A stretch of 15,383 bases of DNA from an uncultured Candidatus Melainabacteria bacterium (GCA_934754735.1 CAKVJE010000044.1:1-15383), one strand, 5' to 3'. Numbered from the stretch's first letter, positions 1-8,268 are shown. Notes: generated from the sequence alone by a model not told the origin. A program made the numbers and translations.

Positions 1-1
1 C

Positions 2-778
2 TTAACAGCTGATATCGCTTATCATATTGACAAACTAAGACGCGGATATGACAGGTTAATCAATATTTGGGGTGCAGATCACCACGGTTATGTTGCTCGT
101 GTTAAGGCATCAATAGAAGCTTTAGGTTATGACCCGAATAAACTGGAAGTATTATTAGGACAGCTTGTAAACCTTGTTGTAAATGGCGAAGAAGTTCGTA
201 TGGGCAAACGTAAAAACATGGTTACTTTGGACGATTTGATTGAAGAAGTTGGAATTGACGCGACTCGTTATTGGATGGAAATGCGTAACATTGATATGAC
301 GCTTGATTTCGATATTGAACTTGCAAAACGTTCTACTGACGAAAATCCGGTATTTTACGTTCAATATGCTTATGCAAGAGTTTGTTCAATTTTGAGAAAC
401 GCAGTAAATGAAAGACTTAACGCTGAAACAGGTGAAAAAACTCCTGCGCCTATGACTCAAGCTGAATTGGATGATTTGATTAATAATTTTGATAAAGATA
501 TTATTTTGAAAACCGCAGACAGCGCAAAAACATTGATTTTGAAATTGGAAGAATTCAAATCAGTAATTGTACTTTCTGCTCAAAACAGAACAGTTTACAC
601 AATTTGCAGATATGTTCAAGAACTTGCTGCTGAATTCCATTCATTCTATAATTCAAACAGAGTTATCTGTGATGATAAGGAGTTGATGAAATCAAGATTA
701 GCGTTGATGGTTGCAATCAAGACTACATTAAAGAATGCGCTTGATATTTTAGCAGTTTCTGCGCCGGAAAAAATGTAA
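2..778 (+). CDS. argS: arginyl-tRNA synthetase, C-terminal part (5' end outside window)
   Basis: Charges tRNA-Arg with arginine in the cytoplasm (class I aminoacyl-tRNA synthetase). The frame is open from base 2 and encodes 258 residues before a TAA. It begins inside the catalytic domain: the IWGADHHGY block typical of ArgRS is followed by GQLVNLVVNGEEVRM and the KMSKS-loop equivalent, here MGKRKNMVTL. The family usually has MSKR here, so Ser is replaced by Gly. It continues with DATRYW and then the all-helical DALR anticodon-binding domain (ENPVFYVQYAYARVCSIL), ending in the family-typical SAPEKM. The ATG at 200 is internal and not a start. A strong hairpin terminator follows 26 nt after the stop. 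Identification is secure; only the N-terminal part, including the HIGH motif, is missing because the window starts there. Confidence 0.97.
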   Translation, partial: LTADIAYHIDKLRRGYDRLINIWGADHHGYVARVKASIEALGYDPNKLEVLLGQLVNLVVNGEEVRMGKRKNMVTLDDLIEEVGIDATRYWMEMRNIDMTLDFDIELAKRSTDENPVFYVQYAYARVCSILRNAVNERLNAETGEKTPAPMTQAELDDLINNFDKDIILKTADSAKTLILKLEEFKSVIVLSAQNRTVYTICRYVQELAAEFHSFYNSNRVICDDKELMKSRLALMVAIKTTLKNALDILAVSAPEKM

Positions 779-803
779 CTTAAATATAATAAAAATACAA
801 ATT

Positions 804-837
804 AAAAATCGGGCGATTATATATCGCCCGATTTTTT
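804..837. terminator. bidirectional Rho-independent terminator between argS and tpsA1
   Basis: A perfect 10-bp stem ATCGGGCGAT (808-817) / ATCGCCCGAT (823-832) encloses a 5-nt loop. It is extended by A4/T4 pairing, with a T run on either strand's 3' side. It lies between the convergent argS and first tpsA gene (ending at 857), so it can serve both. Confidence 0.9.
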
Positions 838-856
838 CACCTTACATCTTAATTTA

Positions 857-2854
857 TTAATCCATTACGAATGCTCTAACAACGGTTACTGAACCATCAA
901 CGTTTTTACGAACTCCTGTATCAACGTCATCATCATCCAAGTCTGCGGCATAAGCTACCGGTGTGTATGGTTGAGCTGCATCTACGGCATCAGGTTTTTC
1001 AAATGCTCTTAGAACTTTTACGTTTTCATTATCATCCGGATTGATAGTTGGCTCATCAGGTTCTGGAGGGGTTGGTACATCTGGAGTTTTATCTGGACCA
1101 ACCAAGTATGTTGTGCCTTCTGGTCTTGGCTCACGAGTGTTGTAGCCTTGAGGGCCATTTGTCAATTCGTAAGTAATTTCTTCTGTTTTATCTACTGTAA
1201 CTTCTTTAGCGTCGCGAATATTTGTGTATTTTAATGTATAATCTCTTGATGGGAAATCAACTTTCAATTTATCAGTTTCTTTTCCAACAATGATATTGTC
1301 TGCGTGAACTTTATCGCCGGTAATTTCAATATATTTATCTGGTGCTGTAATATGGATGTCTTTTGCATTAGCGCCTGTTAATTTAACATCACCTTTTGAT
1401 GCAATATATGCAACTGATGGAGTATCAATCTTTGTAATATTTCCGCCCGTGATATTCATATTAGAAGGAGTTTTTACAGAATTAGGAATGTGTTTGTAAT
1501 TTTCCATTACTGCAATAATAACTTCGTCTACAGTATTGTTTGTAGTTCCGCTCAAACCGCCGATATAACCATTTGCAGAAAATTCATATTCATTTGCATT
1601 TAATGTTGCTTTTCCATCAGAAAGTACATTTAAATTATCTGACGTCAAAGAAATTTTATTCGCACTGGTATCAATTGTAACCATAACATGTCCGTCTTGA
1701 GCATGTGCTGTTAAATCACCGCCAACTGTCAAACTGCCGTCAAGAAGTCTTTTTTCTTCAAAATTATAATTACCTATATGAATGTTGTCTTTTGAATTAA
1801 TAGTTGCATTGCCACCAATTTTATTGTTGCCTACTACGTGTACAAAATGTTTATATCCTTGAGGATTTTCAGATTTTGCAACAGTTGTAAGGTTCATATC
1901 TTTACCAACTTGAACATTGCCAACTTCTAAGAAACCGCCACCATTGGTCATATTTAAATTGCCGTCAACTTTTGTGTTTCTTGCGTACATTAATACGCCG
2001 TTTCCTTCAACATCAACGTCACCTGTTACGTGAAGAACCTTGCCATTATCGACATAATTTAAAGCAACACTATCATCAGATTTAACATTTAAGTTGCCTT
2101 TAATGTTTCCACCACCAACTGTTTTAACAATGCCTTTGTCAGCGATTATATAAACATTTCCATCAATATTTACAGCTTCTAATCTAACGCCCTTTGTGGA
2201 ATTAATATTACCAACAGAAAGATAATCTTGACCGTTTTCTGTGATAAGCTTTAAATTACCTTTTGTTTGGACAGTACCTCCAACAAGGTTAATTGAAGGT
2301 GCTAAAATATTAAATTCGCCACCAACATTAAAATTAGAATCTTGAATTGTTACAACACCAACAGGAGTTGTTGTTGTAAGATTTGAAATGTTCATTGCAC
2401 CATTAACAAAACTTGCAGTCATTGGTTGTGTTGTAATCATTGCATCTCCTGCAGTTGCAAAAGTTGCGCCATCAAATAACACACCGTTAGGATTAGAAAT
2501 AATTAATTTTCCAATGCCGCTATTTGCATTGATTTGACCGTAAATATTTGACATTCCTTGGTTTACTGTATTTAAAATTGTTAAATTATTTGCGCCGTCA
2601 ACTGCGTTGAAATTTAAATTTTCACCTTTGTTTACGTTTAATGTATCCCAATTTACATGTGAATCACCATTAAAATTTAAATTTGCAGAACCGTTGTTTG
2701 TTGTCATATTTACAAAACCACCGGTTGTATTATTAATAACTGCGCCACCATTACCAATACCTAAACCGGTATCTATAGCGGCATAAGAAACTTGCATAGA
2801 TGCAAATAATGCGGTAAGAGCTAAAGCTGAAAATTTCTTTTTAAAATTTTTCAT
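857..2854 (-). CDS. TpsA-like exoprotein with filamentous haemagglutinin N-terminal (TPS) domain, copy 1
   Basis: A 665-residue exported surface protein. It has a clear Sec signal peptide (basic MKNFKKK, hydrophobic core, predicted cut after SYA at residue 25). Residues about 26-140 match the TPS/haemagglutination-activity domain that starts the beta-helix of two-partner-secreted proteins: INWDTLNV-like block near 68-74, then LTILNTVNQG and the diagnostic NPNG at 121-124 followed by VLFDGA. The middle (about 140-560) is Asn/Gly-rich with repeated short turns of the 'GNLNV/GDLTA' type, expected for a right-handed parallel beta-helix. No Cys is visible. A Pro/Asp/Glu-rich linker (about 590-610) precedes a C-terminal module containing DLDDDD and VDGSVTVVRAF. 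The start is ATG with an AGGAG ribosome site (2861-2865) 6 nt upstream. In this family such proteins cross the outer membrane through a TpsB partner; none is adjacent. The natural role (adhesion, matrix or contact) cannot be told from sequence. Confidence 0.85.
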   Translation of the reverse strand: MKNFKKKFSALALTALFASMQVSYAAIDTGLGIGNGGAVINNTTGGFVNMTTNNGSANLNFNGDSHVNWDTLNVNKGENLNFNAVDGANNLTILNTVNQGMSNIYGQINANSGIGKLIISNPNGVLFDGATFATAGDAMITTQPMTASFVNGAMNISNLTTTTPVGVVTIQDSNFNVGGEFNILAPSINLVGGTVQTKGNLKLITENGQDYLSVGNINSTKGVRLEAVNIDGNVYIIADKGIVKTVGGGNIKGNLNVKSDDSVALNYVDNGKVLHVTGDVDVEGNGVLMYARNTKVDGNLNMTNGGGFLEVGNVQVGKDMNLTTVAKSENPQGYKHFVHVVGNNKIGGNATINSKDNIHIGNYNFEEKRLLDGSLTVGGDLTAHAQDGHVMVTIDTSANKISLTSDNLNVLSDGKATLNANEYEFSANGYIGGLSGTTNNTVDEVIIAVMENYKHIPNSVKTPSNMNITGGNITKIDTPSVAYIASKGDVKLTGANAKDIHITAPDKYIEITGDKVHADNIIVGKETDKLKVDFPSRDYTLKYTNIRDAKEVTVDKTEEITYELTNGPQGYNTREPRPEGTTYLVGPDKTPDVPTPPEPDEPTINPDDNENVKVLRAFEKPDAVDAAQPYTPVAYAADLDDDDVDTGVRKNVDGSVTVVRAFVMD

Positions 2855-2922
2855 ATAATACTCCTAAACTTTTTATATACTCTTAATATAATAAAGTTTT
2901 TAAATTTATATAAATTGCCTAA

Positions 2923-2941
2923 TTGTAACAAAATTTTACAA
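2923..2941. promoter_or_regulatory. palindrome TTGTAA-N7-TTACAA upstream of tpsA1 (putative operator)
   Basis: A perfect 6-bp inverted repeat with a 7-bp spacer, centred about 78 bp before the tpsA1 start. A further TTTACAA half-site lies directly beyond (2944-2950). The same 19-bp architecture occurs upstream of two other surface-protein genes in this window. The site fits a homodimeric DNA-binding regulator; its identity is unknown. Confidence 0.45.
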
Positions 2942-2965
2942 AGTTTACAATTTTACTAAAGCTTG

Positions 2966-2974
2966 TTTATACCA
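2966..2974 (-). promoter_or_regulatory. possible extended -10 promoter for tpsA1
   Basis: Read on the minus strand, TGG-TATAAA (TGnTATAAA) forms an extended -10 element with no clear -35 box. It would start a leader of about 105 nt carrying the palindrome at 2923-2941. Weak: AT-rich DNA gives several alternatives nearer the gene. Confidence 0.3.
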
Positions 2975-3019
2975 ATCCTAGCCATGGATGGGGGATGATA
3001 TTTATACGAAAAAGACAAG

Positions 3020-3045
3020 AAAAAGCCCGCACTTGCGGGCTTTTT
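3020..3045. terminator. Rho-independent terminator after tpsA2
   Basis: An 11-bp perfect stem (3020-3030 with 3035-3045, core AAGCCCGC/GCGGGCTT) with a 4-nt loop ACTT, flanked by A/T runs that give a U-tract on either strand. It sits 28 nt past the tpsA2 stop and upstream of tpsA1. The two paralogues are therefore probably transcribed separately. Confidence 0.9.
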
Positions 3046-3072
3046 CATATTTTCCAGTTTTATATTGTTTTA

Positions 3073-5124
3073 TTAATTAATCATTGGGAATGCTCTAACA
3101 ACTGTTACTGAACCATCAACGTTCTTACGAACTCCAGTATCAACGTCATCATCATCCAAGTCTGCAGCGTAAGCAACCGGTGTATATGGTTGTACTGCGT
3201 CTACAGAAGTAGGTCTTTCGTAACTTCTTAAGACTTTAACGTTTTCATTGTCATCCGGAGTTGGAGGAGTTGGAACATCTGGTTTATCAGGACCAACTAA
3301 GTATGTTGTATTGCTTGGTCTTGGGTCACGTGTGTTGTAACCCTTAGGGCCATTTGTTAATTCGTAAGTAATTTCTTCTGTTTTACCAACAGTAACTTCT
3401 TTTGCATCACGAATATTTGTATACTTCAATGTATAATCTCTTGATGGGAAATCAACTTTTAATTTGTCAGTTTCTTTACCAACAATTATATTATTTGCAT
3501 GAACATTGTCACCTGTAATTTCAATATACTTATTTGGCGCTGTAATATGTACGTCTTTTGCGTTAGCTCCAGTTAATTTAACATCACCTTTAGAAGCTAT
3601 ATAAGCATTTGCAGGAGTATCAATTTTTGTAATGTTACCACCGGCGATATTTAAGTTAGTTGGATTAGACAAAGAATCAACATGTCTATAATTTTCCATA
3701 ATATCTACTACTAAATCATCAACTTTGTATTTACCATCCGGTAAATTTACAGTTTTTCCATTAATAGTATATGAACCTGTAGAATTCAAACCTCCAATAT
3801 AACCGTTTGCTGAAAATTCGTATTCGTTAGCGCTCAATGTAGCTTTACCATCTGTTAAAATGTTTAAAGAATCTGATTTTAACGAAATTTTATTTGCACT
3901 TGTATCAATTGTTGTCATAACGTGACCGTCGTGAGCGTGTGCTGTTAAATCACCATTAACAGTCAATTTGCCGTCAGCAAGTTTTTTAGCGTCATAATCG
4001 TAGCCGCCAATGTGGATATTTTGAGATGAATCAATTTTTAAATCACCACCAACTTTTGTATCACCGATTACGTGAACGAAGCGGTTGTATTTTGTATTGT
4101 TCATATCACCGGTACCGGTTGTTGTTAAAGTTGCATTTTTTCCGATTGTAGAATCGCCAACATCAACAAAACCACCGCTATTTGACATTGATAAGTTGCC
4201 TTTTACATCAGCTTTTCTTAAGAATGTCATACTGCCTGAACTATTTGTTGTAACATCTCCGTTAACAGTAAGTCTTTCACCGTGGTCGTTATAGTTTAAT
4301 ACGACAGAATCTTTGGAATTTACGTTCAAATTACCATTAATAGTACCGCCATTATATGTTTGAACAATTCCGGCACCGGGAGTTGTAATATATACATCGC
4401 CATTGATATTTACTGCTTTTAGATTTACACCTGCTTTTTGAGCGCCATTGCTGGTTCCAAGCGCCAAATAATCTTGTCCGTTAGAAGTAACCATTTTTAA
4501 TGCTTTAGTGTTTACATTAGAATTAATCACGTTGATTAGTGGAGATACAATATTGTATTCACCGCCTATGTTAAATTCAGAATTGTTTACAACTTTAATA
4601 CCTACTAAATCACCGTCATTATTATAAATTTGTTTAAATTTAGCGTTATCAAGATTTAGATTGTTCAAGTCTTCAACTCTAATGTTAGTTAAATCTTTTG
4701 TTGTCAATTGTAAATCACCGGCAGTAGTAAATTTCGCGCCATCAAATAACATGCCGTTAGGGTTTGAGATGATTAATTTTCCAATACCGTTATTTGCATT
4801 GATTTGACCATAAACCTTTGTCATTCCTTGATTTACTGTGTTTAAAATTGTTAAATTATTAGCTCCGTTAACTGCGTTAAAATTTAAACTTTCGTTTTTA
4901 TTTACGTTTAAAGTATCCCAATTTATGTGAGAATTATTGTCAAAATTCAAATTTGCTGAACCGTTTCCGGTTGTCATATTTACAAAACCGCCAGACGTAT
5001 TATTAATAACTGCACCGCCGTTTCCAACGCCTAAACCGGTATCAATAGCAGCGTAAGAAACTTGCATAGATGCAAACAATGTTGTCATAACTAATGCTGA
5101 TAGTTTTCTCTTAAAATTTTTCAT
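3073..5124 (-). CDS. TpsA-like exoprotein with filamentous haemagglutinin N-terminal (TPS) domain, copy 2
   Basis: A 683-residue paralogue of the neighbouring copy 1. The signal peptide (cut after SYA, residue 25) and TPS domain (NPNG at 121-124, then MLFDGA) are nearly identical to copy 1. The beta-helix middle diverges, mainly at two places: about residues 138-190, after the TPS core, where DLTNIRVEDLNNLNL replaces an unrelated stretch, and about residues 445-475, where copy 2 has an extra TINGKTVNLPDGKYKVDD segment. The C-terminal module is again nearly identical, at DNA level too, over the last ~30 codons (DLDDDDVDTGVRKNVDGSVTVVRAF). Start ATG with AGAAGGA at 5134-5140 upstream. Tandem duplication with diversification of the exposed middle is the simplest reading. 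Secretion route and ligand are unknown. Confidence 0.85.
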   Translation of the reverse strand: MKNFKRKLSALVMTTLFASMQVSYAAIDTGLGVGNGGAVINNTSGGFVNMTTGNGSANLNFDNNSHINWDTLNVNKNESLNFNAVNGANNLTILNTVNQGMTKVYGQINANNGIGKLIISNPNGMLFDGAKFTTAGDLQLTTKDLTNIRVEDLNNLNLDNAKFKQIYNNDGDLVGIKVVNNSEFNIGGEYNIVSPLINVINSNVNTKALKMVTSNGQDYLALGTSNGAQKAGVNLKAVNINGDVYITTPGAGIVQTYNGGTINGNLNVNSKDSVVLNYNDHGERLTVNGDVTTNSSGSMTFLRKADVKGNLSMSNSGGFVDVGDSTIGKNATLTTTGTGDMNNTKYNRFVHVIGDTKVGGDLKIDSSQNIHIGGYDYDAKKLADGKLTVNGDLTAHAHDGHVMTTIDTSANKISLKSDSLNILTDGKATLSANEYEFSANGYIGGLNSTGSYTINGKTVNLPDGKYKVDDLVVDIMENYRHVDSLSNPTNLNIAGGNITKIDTPANAYIASKGDVKLTGANAKDVHITAPNKYIEITGDNVHANNIIVGKETDKLKVDFPSRDYTLKYTNIRDAKEVTVGKTEEITYELTNGPKGYNTRDPRPSNTTYLVGPDKPDVPTPPTPDDNENVKVLRSYERPTSVDAVQPYTPVAYAADLDDDDVDTGVRKNVDGSVTVVRAFPMIN

Positions 5125-5224
5125 AAAAACAAATCCTTCTTATGTTGACTGTGTATTTATTACTATACTATTAAAAAAATCCGACATAAAAAATTTTGCG
5201 CGATATAAGAAAAATCTACTCAAA

Positions 5225-5243
5225 TTGTTACATTTATTAACAA
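5225..5243. promoter_or_regulatory. palindrome TTGTTA-N7-TAACAA upstream of tpsA2 (putative operator)
   Basis: A perfect 6-bp inverted repeat with the same 7-bp spacer as the site before tpsA1, centred about 110 bp before the tpsA2 start. It lies in the 233-nt gap between the lactamase-fold gene and tpsA2. Candidate binding site of a shared regulator. Confidence 0.45.
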
Positions 5244-5335
5244 ATATATAAAAAGAGGGGAGTAAGACTCGTTTGTTTGAAAGTCTTTTGTATTATTGAC
5301 TTCTACACTTAATAAGCCCTCTCCCATATTTATCC

Positions 5336-5353
5336 TACTTCTGTATAGAAGTA
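5336..5353 (-). terminator. small hairpin just after the lactamase-fold gene (weak terminator candidate)
   Basis: TACTTCT-GTAT-AGAAGTA forms a 7-bp stem with a 4-nt loop, starting 4 nt past the stop of the minus-strand gene. No U-tract follows on the minus strand, so it is at best a weak terminator or an mRNA 3'-end stabiliser. Confidence 0.3.
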
Positions 5354-5357
5354 ATTC

Positions 5358-6545
5358 TTATCCGACGATTGCCTTATATATGAGGCTTGATGCTTTTACT
5401 ATAAAATCTTTACCTTGTGGCGCATTGTGAGGACGATTAGCAAGGATTACAACGATATATTTTTTACCATTAGGAGCATAAACAATTCCTGCATCTCCAA
5501 GCATTGTACCAATATCACCAGTTTTATGAACAAACATAGCGCCATCGCCTAAACCAGCAGCAATAAGTCTGTTATTTTTGACATGACTCATATAATCAAT
5601 AATATATTCTCTTGAATTAACATTCAAAAATCCAGGGTTATCAAGATTATAAAGAATCTTTGCCATATCTTTAGCAGTAGTCTTATTTGTACCTTTTAAA
5701 TCCGGTAACCAAGTTCTAACATAAGTTCTTGAGATTCCCCAATCTCTCAAACCAATATTAATATCGTCCATGCCACCCAATTTTGACATAATCATATTGG
5801 TAGAAGTATTATCTGAGTTTTGAATCATTGTTTTAGCAAGACTATCTAATGAGTATTTTCTTCCGGTTTGTGCATATTGCAAATTACCGGAACCGGAAGA
5901 CTGATAATAATCCGTTAGTATCATTTCATCATAAATCGTCATTTGATTTGCTTCAATAGATTTAAATAAACGAACTAATACCGGTAACTTTATGATACTG
6001 GCAGCTGAATATAAATTATCGCCATTAATATCAACATACTGTCCTTTTTCATATTCCCACACATAAATTGAAGGTTTAATCATCGGATATTGAGTCATTA
6101 GCCCTGTTAGTTGTGATTTAAGCCCCGCCATTTCGTTCGTATGGTACATAGTTGTTATTTCGCTATGTGTTTTCTCTATTGTTGGAGTCAAAAGCAAGCG
6201 ATTATTAAACATATCGTTGCTTAAATAATTTGTAATCGGATTTGCAATAGAATACAAATCTGCAGCAACCGGTTTCTTAAACTTCATTTGCGCCATATTT
6301 GCAGAAGTCTTTGTATTCATTGGAATTGAATCAGGCATAAAAACTTGTTTAACCAATCTGTTGTATGCTGTTGGAAATACAAAGTACATAAAAGCACCCA
6401 AAAACGCAAAAACGATAAACATTCTAAAAAGTTCTACAATAGGATTAACTTTTTGCTTTTTCTTAACTTGTTTATGAATGATCTTTCTACCAGAAACTAC
6501 ATGTAAATTCCGGTTAGTTCTCACCTGTTGTTGATATGCGTACAC
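5358..6545 (-). CDS. membrane-anchored serine hydrolase of the class A beta-lactamase fold, lacking the deacylating Glu
   Basis: A 395-residue protein counted from the GTG at 6545. That start has an excellent GGAGGAG site (6552-6558) 6 nt upstream; the longer open frame would begin inside the -35 box of the promoter found here. It has a basic cytoplasmic tail (about 1-35), one transmembrane helix (about 36-59, VELFRMFIVFAFLGAFMYF) and an extracytoplasmic domain with all penicillin-recognising motifs: SIIK (nucleophile Ser183, Lys186), SGSGNLQ (about 218-224), SDN (244-246) and KTG (341-343). The omega-loop block that reads RWEPELN in class A beta-lactamases here reads TWLPDLK. The general base Glu166 is therefore Leu280, and Asn170 is Lys284. 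A true lactamase needs that Glu to release the acyl-enzyme, so I infer a penicillin-binding or other serine-hydrolase role rather than efficient drug hydrolysis. The fold is secure; the substrate is unknown. Confidence 0.85.
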   Translation of the reverse strand: MYAYQQQVRTNRNLHVVSGRKIIHKQVKKKQKVNPIVELFRMFIVFAFLGAFMYFVFPTAYNRLVKQVFMPDSIPMNTKTSANMAQMKFKKPVAADLYSIANPITNYLSNDMFNNRLLLTPTIEKTHSEITTMYHTNEMAGLKSQLTGLMTQYPMIKPSIYVWEYEKGQYVDINGDNLYSAASIIKLPVLVRLFKSIEANQMTIYDEMILTDYYQSSGSGNLQYAQTGRKYSLDSLAKTMIQNSDNTSTNMIMSKLGGMDDINIGLRDWGISRTYVRTWLPDLKGTNKTTAKDMAKILYNLDNPGFLNVNSREYIIDYMSHVKNNRLIAAGLGDGAMFVHKTGDIGTMLGDAGIVYAPNGKKYIVVILANRPHNAPQGKDFIVKASSLIYKAIVG

Positions 6546-6579
6546 AAATATCTCCTCCAAATCCCATCTAAATAATATC

Positions 6580-6608
6580 ATTATACAAAAAAAATGTGTA
6601 TCCTTCAA
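6580..6608 (-). promoter_or_regulatory. sigma70-type promoter of the lactamase-fold gene
   Basis: On the minus strand TTGAAG (6603-6608), a 17-nt spacer and a perfect TATAAT (6580-6585). Transcription would start near 6573, giving a leader of about 28 nt to the GTG at 6545. This excludes any translation start upstream of about 6573. Confidence 0.75.
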
Positions 6609-6691
6609 AGAGTTGAAAAAATAAAATTTAAATAAAAAATTTCAAAGTATGTTAAAATGATATTAGAAATCAAAAACAAATTAATAGCCAT

Positions 6692-6720
6692 TTGGTTAAT
6701 TGCTGCAAAGTTTTTACAAT
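6692..6720 (+). promoter_or_regulatory. probable promoter of the histidine kinase gene
   Basis: TTGGTT (6692-6697), a 17-nt spacer and TACAAT (6715-6720, five of six consensus bases). The predicted start near 6727 leaves about 20 nt before the ATG at 6747, which favours that ATG over the TTG at 6735. Confidence 0.5.
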
Positions 6721-6746
6721 AGTAATATTAATTATTGGTAAAGCTT

Positions 6747-8210
6747 ATGATAGATATCGAAAGTAAAGAACTTCTTTTAAACGCAGTATTAGAATACTGC
6801 GAAGATATTGTAACAGTTAAAGATTTATCTTTAAGATATGTTGCTTATAATAAAGCTTTCCTTAAAGGTGTAAATGCAACATTAGATACTCCGATTTTAG
6901 GCAAAACTTTAGCCGATGTTCTTCCATTTGATTGTGTAAATGTTATTGAAACAAGTGCCCAAAAAGCAATAAAAACAAAAGAAACTCAATCTTTTATTGC
7001 AGTATTAAATTATCCAAGCGGAAATAAAATTTTCAAACAAACAGTTACTCCTATTATGAAAAACAATAAAGTTGTCAATTTATTATCTGTTTCAACTGAT
7101 GTTACAAAAGAAGAAACTTTAAAAGCAAAACTTATTACTAAAAACTACCAAATAAATACGCTTATAGATAATTTACCTTTATTAGTGTATATGAAAGATA
7201 AAAACAGAAATCTTATAGTTGCAAATGATAATGCAAAAAAATTTGTTTATGAAGGAATTGATGTTTTTTCAAACAATTTAAAAATTGATGTACCTACAGT
7301 AGAAGAAGAAACTGCAAATGAGGACAATTACGTTTTAATTAATAAAAAAACCTTACACAAAGAAAAATCTGCAAAAGACGATGACGGGAATATTCATTGG
7401 TATAAAATAAGCAAAGTACCAATATTAACAGAAGAAAACGATGTTATGGGGCTTGTAACTATCGCCAAAAATATTGATACTGAAAAAAGTTTAGAAAACC
7501 AAAAAAGTTTATTTCTTGCAACACTTAGTCACGATTTAAAAAACCCGCTTCAAGCTCAAATAAGTTCGTTAGAACTATTTAACAAAGGAACTTTTGGAGA
7601 GCTTAATAGCACGCAAAAAGAAATGCTTGACATGATTATAGAATCATCGAAATATATGCGTGAAATGTTGTATACCTTACTTAGAACCGGTAAGGATAAT
7701 AATGGTTGCATTGTTTTAAAACGCTCTTATTTTAATCTCGAAAAATTGATTTATAAATGTACACGAGAAATTCACGATTTAGCTTTAAGCAAAAACATCA
7801 GGATAAAAATCGACTCTAAATTAAAACCTGATGATTTAATCTTTGCAGACGAAATTCAAATGCGTCGTGTTATTGGGAATATGCTTAATAACGGCATAAA
7901 TTACGCTTTCGAAAACACAACTCTCACAATCGATATCACTAAAAAACACAATAATTTGATTTTACAAATGACAAACGAAAGCGCAGAAATTCCTGAAAGC
8001 ATAAAAGAACACGTATTTGATAAATATGTTTGTGGTGATGTATTACAAAGTAATACAGGTATCGGACTTGGCTTATATTTTTGTAAAAAAGTTATAGAAG
8101 CTAACGAAGGCCATATCCATTTAATAGCATCCGGAACAAAAAATATGTTTGAAATAAAATTACCGATTTTATCTGAAGATAGTGCATTGATTTCAGAAAT
8201 TGTACTCTAA
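6747..8210 (+). CDS. soluble PAS-PAS sensor histidine kinase
   Basis: 487 residues from ATG 6747 (a TTG at 6735 would add four; neither has a clear ribosome site). There is no signal peptide or membrane helix, so it senses something in the cytoplasm. Order: PAS domain 1 (about 8-120), PAS domain 2 (about 135-245, NLPLLVYMKDKNRNLIVAN), dimerisation/HisKA helix with H-box SHDLKNPL and phospho-acceptor His262, then the HATPase domain with N-box around 376-387 (IGNMLNNGINYA), F-box-like VFDKYV and G2 box GIGLGL (about 438-443). The usual G1 DxGxG is replaced by NESAE, a degenerate form; ATP binding may still occur through the N and G2 boxes. No response regulator is next to it, so it is an orphan kinase and its partner is unknown. 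It is divergent from the lactamase-fold gene, and a functional link is possible but unsupported. Confidence 0.9.
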   Translation: MIDIESKELLLNAVLEYCEDIVTVKDLSLRYVAYNKAFLKGVNATLDTPILGKTLADVLPFDCVNVIETSAQKAIKTKETQSFIAVLNYPSGNKIFKQTVTPIMKNNKVVNLLSVSTDVTKEETLKAKLITKNYQINTLIDNLPLLVYMKDKNRNLIVANDNAKKFVYEGIDVFSNNLKIDVPTVEEETANEDNYVLINKKTLHKEKSAKDDDGNIHWYKISKVPILTEENDVMGLVTIAKNIDTEKSLENQKSLFLATLSHDLKNPLQAQISSLELFNKGTFGELNSTQKEMLDMIIESSKYMREMLYTLLRTGKDNNGCIVLKRSYFNLEKLIYKCTREIHDLALSKNIRIKIDSKLKPDDLIFADEIQMRRVIGNMLNNGINYAFENTTLTIDITKKHNNLILQMTNESAEIPESIKEHVFDKYVCGDVLQSNTGIGLGLYFCKKVIEANEGHIHLIASGTKNMFEIKLPILSEDSALISEIVL

Positions 8211-8240
8211 AAATCTTAATTTATTCTTTATACAAATATA

Positions 8241-8268
8241 TTTACATCAACAGTTAAAGTTGTATACT
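8241..8268 (+). promoter_or_regulatory. promoter of the small membrane protein gene
   Basis: TTTACA (8241-8246), a 16-nt spacer and TATACT (8263-8268); each box matches consensus at five of six bases. The predicted start near 8275 gives a leader of about 19 nt containing the AAAGGAG ribosome site. Confidence 0.6.

Noticed and set aside
4085..4294. Plus-strand open frame of 69 codons inside tpsA2
   Set aside because: It is antisense to a well-supported gene, without a ribosome site or recognisable protein features; the low-stop antisense frame follows from the repetitive Asn/Val-rich codons of the beta-helix.
5250..5330. GGGGAGTA sequence suggesting a manganese (yybP-ykoY) riboswitch
   Set aside because: The motif is on the plus strand, where no gene follows, and I see no second conserved loop; the adjacent genes run on the minus strand.
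6546..6608. Upstream TTG start adding 21 residues to the lactamase-fold protein
   Set aside because: That TTG is part of the -35 box of a strong promoter, and the added segment overlaps the -10; the GTG at 6545 has a near-perfect ribosome site.
6747..8210. Two-component pair with a neighbouring response regulator
   Set aside because: No receiver-domain protein is encoded anywhere in the window; the 88-residue gene after the kinase is a membrane protein with its own promoter.
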